NCBI RefSeq assembly: GCF_019192735.1
Contig: NZ_JAHTKP010000021.1
Span: 62,001 to 126,000 of the forward strand
Direction of reading: 5' to 3'
DNA length: 64,000 nt
DNA from: Kitasatospora aureofaciens
GTDB taxonomy: Bacteria; Actinomycetota; Actinomycetes; Streptomycetales; Streptomycetaceae
Below are positions 62,126 through 64,000 of this stretch, in pieces. The notes beneath the pieces were generated by a model. It saw only the letters and a list, made by a program, of their open reading frames with translations. It was not told the DNA's origin and ran no database searches. Made by a program: the position numbers and the translations under genes. Each line of letters begins with the position of its first letter. The first letter of the stretch is position 1.

Positions 62126-62189
62126 GATCCGCCGAGGCCCGCGTCACGGCCGTGACCGACCACCCCGAGGGCAAACATCCGGTGGCAGG

Positions 62190-62702
62190 TCACCGCACCA
62201 CCCGCGCCCGCAGGTAGTTGCGCCGCCCGAAGTTCGGCTCGTCCACCGCCGTCAGCTCGTCCACCTCGAAGCGGTACAGCGCCGCCGCCCCGCCCCCGGT
62301 GAGGTACTGCCGCCGGACGTCCTCGTCCTGCGCGAAGGCCGGGTACCGCCCCTGGTACGCGGCCAGCGCCGCCTCGGCCTGCCGCCCCCACGCCTCGCCC
62401 GCGCTGCCGGTGAGCTGGAGGCCGCGCAGCTGCTCGCCGAAGACCGGCGGTGGCAGGAACACGGTGGCGGCGGCCCGGGCCTCCTCGGCGAGGTGGTGGC
62501 TGTGCCGGGTGGAGCGCTCGCTGACGAAGTACAGGACGAGGTCGTCGTCGTACGCGAAGAAGGCCAGGTTGGCGTGCGGTCCGTGCTCATGGCCTGCGGT
62601 CGCGAGGGTGAGCACCATGGCCTCGGCGAGCAGGCCCTCGACGCCCTTGCGCAGCAACTCGGCGGGCCAGTCCCCCTGCGTGATGTCGAGTCGGTACGGC
62701 AT
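62190..62702 (-). CDS. pyridoxamine 5'-phosphate oxidase-like flavoprotein
   Basis: The 170-residue split-barrel protein of the PNPOx-like/F420-binding class has AMVLTLATAGHEHGPHANLA near residue 27, FFAYDDDLVLYFVSERSTRH near 47 and a closing Arg-rich tail. It probably binds FMN or F420 and reduces or oxidises a small molecule; it is not the canonical pyridoxine enzyme. ATG 62702 is chosen over an upstream frame extension that would cross the hairpin. Confidence 0.75.
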   Translation of the reverse strand: MPYRLDITQGDWPAELLRKGVEGLLAEAMVLTLATAGHEHGPHANLAFFAYDDDLVLYFVSERSTRHSHHLAEEARAAATVFLPPPVFGEQLRGLQLTGSAGEAWGRQAEAALAAYQGRYPAFAQDEDVRRQYLTGGGAAALYRFEVDELTAVDEPNFGRRNYLRARVVR

Positions 62703-62726
62703 GGCACTCCCTCCGCTGGCACGACA

Positions 62727-62769
62727 GAGCCGGGCGGGTCCCCCGTCAACGGGGGCCCACGCCCGGCTC
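62727..62769. terminator. terminator after the PAP2 gene
   Basis: GAGCCGGGCG (62727-62736) pairs with CGCCCGGCTC (62760-62769), with a further inner CCCCC/GGGGG pairing. It lies 52 bp after the PAP2 stop and just upstream of the leftward flavoprotein gene. Confidence 0.8.
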
Positions 62770-62821
62770 ACATGCTCTACCCGCCACCCCGTCCGTACAA
62801 GGGTCGAGCGGGACGCGAACG

Positions 62822-63493
62822 TCAGTACCGCGGCGCCTCGTACGAGTGCTGCCCACGGGTCACGACCGGGACCACGCCCGGACCGAGCAGCGGGCGCAGC
62901 GCCCCGCCCCGCATCCGGTCGACCAGCGGCCCGCAGCGCCCGGCCAGCGGGGCCAGCGCCACCGCGGCCAGGATGCCGACCAGCGCGCCGACCGCCACGT
63001 CGTGCGGGTAGTGCACGCCGACCCAGACCCGGGAGGCGGCCATCAGGACGGCGAAGATCCCGGCGATCCAGCCGAGTCGCCGGTTGACGAACCAGAGCGC
63101 GCCGGCGGCGGCGAAGGCGATCACGGAGTGGTTGCTCGGGAAGGACCAGTCACCGGCCCCCGGGCAGGTCTCCAGCGAGACGCTGCCGTGGATCTGGGCG
63201 CACGGCCGGACCTCCTCGACCATGCTCTTGAACACCGAGTTGATGCCGTACGCGACGACCACGATCACCGGCGAGGCCAGCACCCTGGCCATCACGACCG
63301 AGTCGGCACCGCGCGCCCGCCACCAGGCGTAGAGCATGAAGACGGCGAACAGGCCGAGGCCGACCGCCGACCAGACCTTGATCACGTCGTCCAGCCAGTG
63401 GGGGGCCGCCTTGGCCCACCCGTTCACCTGGGTGTAGAGACTGCCGTCGATGCCACTGCCGTCGTACACGGCGAGAGCCCGGGAGGAATTCAC
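62822..63493 (-). CDS. PAP2-family membrane phosphatase
   Basis: The 223-residue integral membrane phosphatase has the three PAP2 motifs: KSMVEEVRPC, FPSNHSVIAF and SRVWVGVHYPHD. In the middle motif Asn replaces the usual Gly of PSGH, a variant found in many actinobacterial members. It likely removes phosphate from a lipid or undecaprenyl diphosphate. Its ATG overlaps the DedA stop by 4 bp, so the two are coupled. Confidence 0.87.
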   Translation of the reverse strand: MNSSRALAVYDGSGIDGSLYTQVNGWAKAAPHWLDDVIKVWSAVGLGLFAVFMLYAWWRARGADSVVMARVLASPVIVVVAYGINSVFKSMVEEVRPCAQIHGSVSLETCPGAGDWSFPSNHSVIAFAAAGALWFVNRRLGWIAGIFAVLMAASRVWVGVHYPHDVAVGALVGILAAVALAPLAGRCGPLVDRMRGGALRPLLGPGVVPVVTRGQHSYEAPRY

Positions 63494-64000
63494 GCGTCAC
63501 CTCCGTGACGGCGCGCCTTACGGGCGCGGAACACTTCGAGAACAATGGGGAGCACGGAGACAACTACTACCAGACCGATGATCGGTAGCAGATATTGGTC
63601 GATGCTGGGGATCGACGATCCGAGCGCGTACCCGGCCAGCACCACGCCGACCGACCACAGCGCACCGCCGGCCACCTGCCAGAAGGTGAACGAGCGGACC
63701 GGCACTTCGAGCACGCCGCAGAGCGGGTTCAGCACCGTTCGGACCACCGGGATGAACCGGGCGAGCACGATCGCCTTGCCGTGCCCGTACTTGGCCAGCA
63801 GTTCCTCGGCCCGCTCGACGCCCTCCAGCAGGCTCTTGCGCTTGGTGCGGCGCAGCAGCGCGCGGCCGCCGCGCCTGCCGATCACGTAGCCGACCTGGGC
63901 GCCGGCCAGCGCTCCGACCAGCGCGGCCGGCAGCACCTGCCACAGCTCCAGCTGCGGGCCCTTGGTGGCGCCGGGCACGCAGAGCAGGCCGGCGGTGAAC
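63490..64000 (-). CDS. DedA/SNARE-associated membrane protein (5' end outside the window)
   Basis: The visible 170 residues are the C-terminal part of a DedA-family protein: VGYVIGRRGGRALLRRTKRK, GKAIVLARFIPVVRTVLNPL and FTFWQVAGGALWSVGVVLAG. These proteins are implicated in undecaprenyl-phosphate or lipid flipping. The frame continues to the window edge without a start, so the gene begins to the right. Coupling to a PAP2 phosphatase suggests a joint role in lipid-carrier recycling. Confidence 0.87.
   Translation of the reverse strand, partial: FTAGLLCVPGATKGPQLELWQVLPAALVGALAGAQVGYVIGRRGGRALLRRTKRKSLLEGVERAEELLAKYGHGKAIVLARFIPVVRTVLNPLCGVLEVPVRSFTFWQVAGGALWSVGVVLAGYALGSSIPSIDQYLLPIIGLVVVVSVLPIVLEVFRARKARRHGGDA

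Overview
The window is very GC-rich, densely coded actinobacterial DNA, most likely chromosomal DNA of Streptomyces or Kitasatospora. Third codon positions are almost all G or C. The family content fits: an actinobacterial ethylmalonyl-CoA pathway cluster, an XRE/DUF397 pair, a type II glutamine synthetase, an LAxTG sortase substrate, and a pss/psd pair. No rRNA, tRNA, CRISPR array, insertion sequence or replication origin was seen.

Layout. (1) 0.15-9.8 kb: ethylmalonyl-CoA pathway (double 3-hydroxybutyryl-CoA dehydrogenase, TetR regulator, crotonyl-CoA carboxylase/reductase, ethylmalonyl-CoA mutase, CitE-like lyase, MaoC hydratase, methylsuccinyl-CoA dehydrogenase). A repeated TGGCAC-N3-GTGCCA palindrome probably serves as the TetR operator. 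(2) 10.3-11.9 kb: psd and pssA for phosphatidylethanolamine, closed by a strong terminator. (3) 11.9-15.6 kb: three leftward genes (unknown protein, alpha/beta hydrolase, XRE regulator). (4) 15.9-22.7 kb: cobalamin riboswitch, then cobD, a 26-residue repeat peptide, cobQ, a ChlI/ChlD-type chelatase, cobO and cobB. (5) 22.7-38.4 kb: a mosaic that separates the two cobalamin blocks: CPT-like kinase, OsmC protein, membrane Ser/Thr kinase, TetR/FAD-monooxygenase pair, XRE/DUF397 pair, GNAT, MarR/EamA pair, cytoplasmic beta-lactamase-like protein, several membrane or secreted proteins, MFS transporter and secreted phosphoesterase. (6) 38.7-40.9 kb: second cobalamin block (cbiG fusion and cobC). (7) 40.9-53.9 kb: MOSC and HAD genes with a duplicated junction around a lipoprotein gene, secreted amidase, glnII, LAxTG surface protein, ung, amidohydrolase, class-V PLP enzyme, APC permease. 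(8) 53.9-62.1 kb: a probable organophosphonate uptake and degradation locus. (9) 62.2-64.0 kb: flavin-type oxidoreductase, PAP2 phosphatase and a DedA protein cut by the window edge.

How the parts fit. The B12-dependent ethylmalonyl-CoA mutase lies a few kilobases from a B12-riboswitch-controlled cobalamin operon, so cofactor supply and demand are neighbours. The most striking system is region 8. One protein carries both a TmpA/PhnY*-like 2-oxoglutarate dioxygenase and a TmpB/PhnZ-like HD oxygenase. These are the two activities that together hydroxylate an aminoethylphosphonate (or its trimethyl form) and cleave its C-P bond. Next to it are a UTRA-type GntR regulator, a four-gene ABC importer, a HAD hydrolase and a small multidrug transporter. 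An almost identical 19-bp palindromic motif (AGTTG-N6-CAACT core) precedes both transcription units, and each is accompanied by 11-bp direct repeats that look like PHO boxes.

All functions are read from motifs, family resemblance recognised from memory, and gene order; no database search was run.
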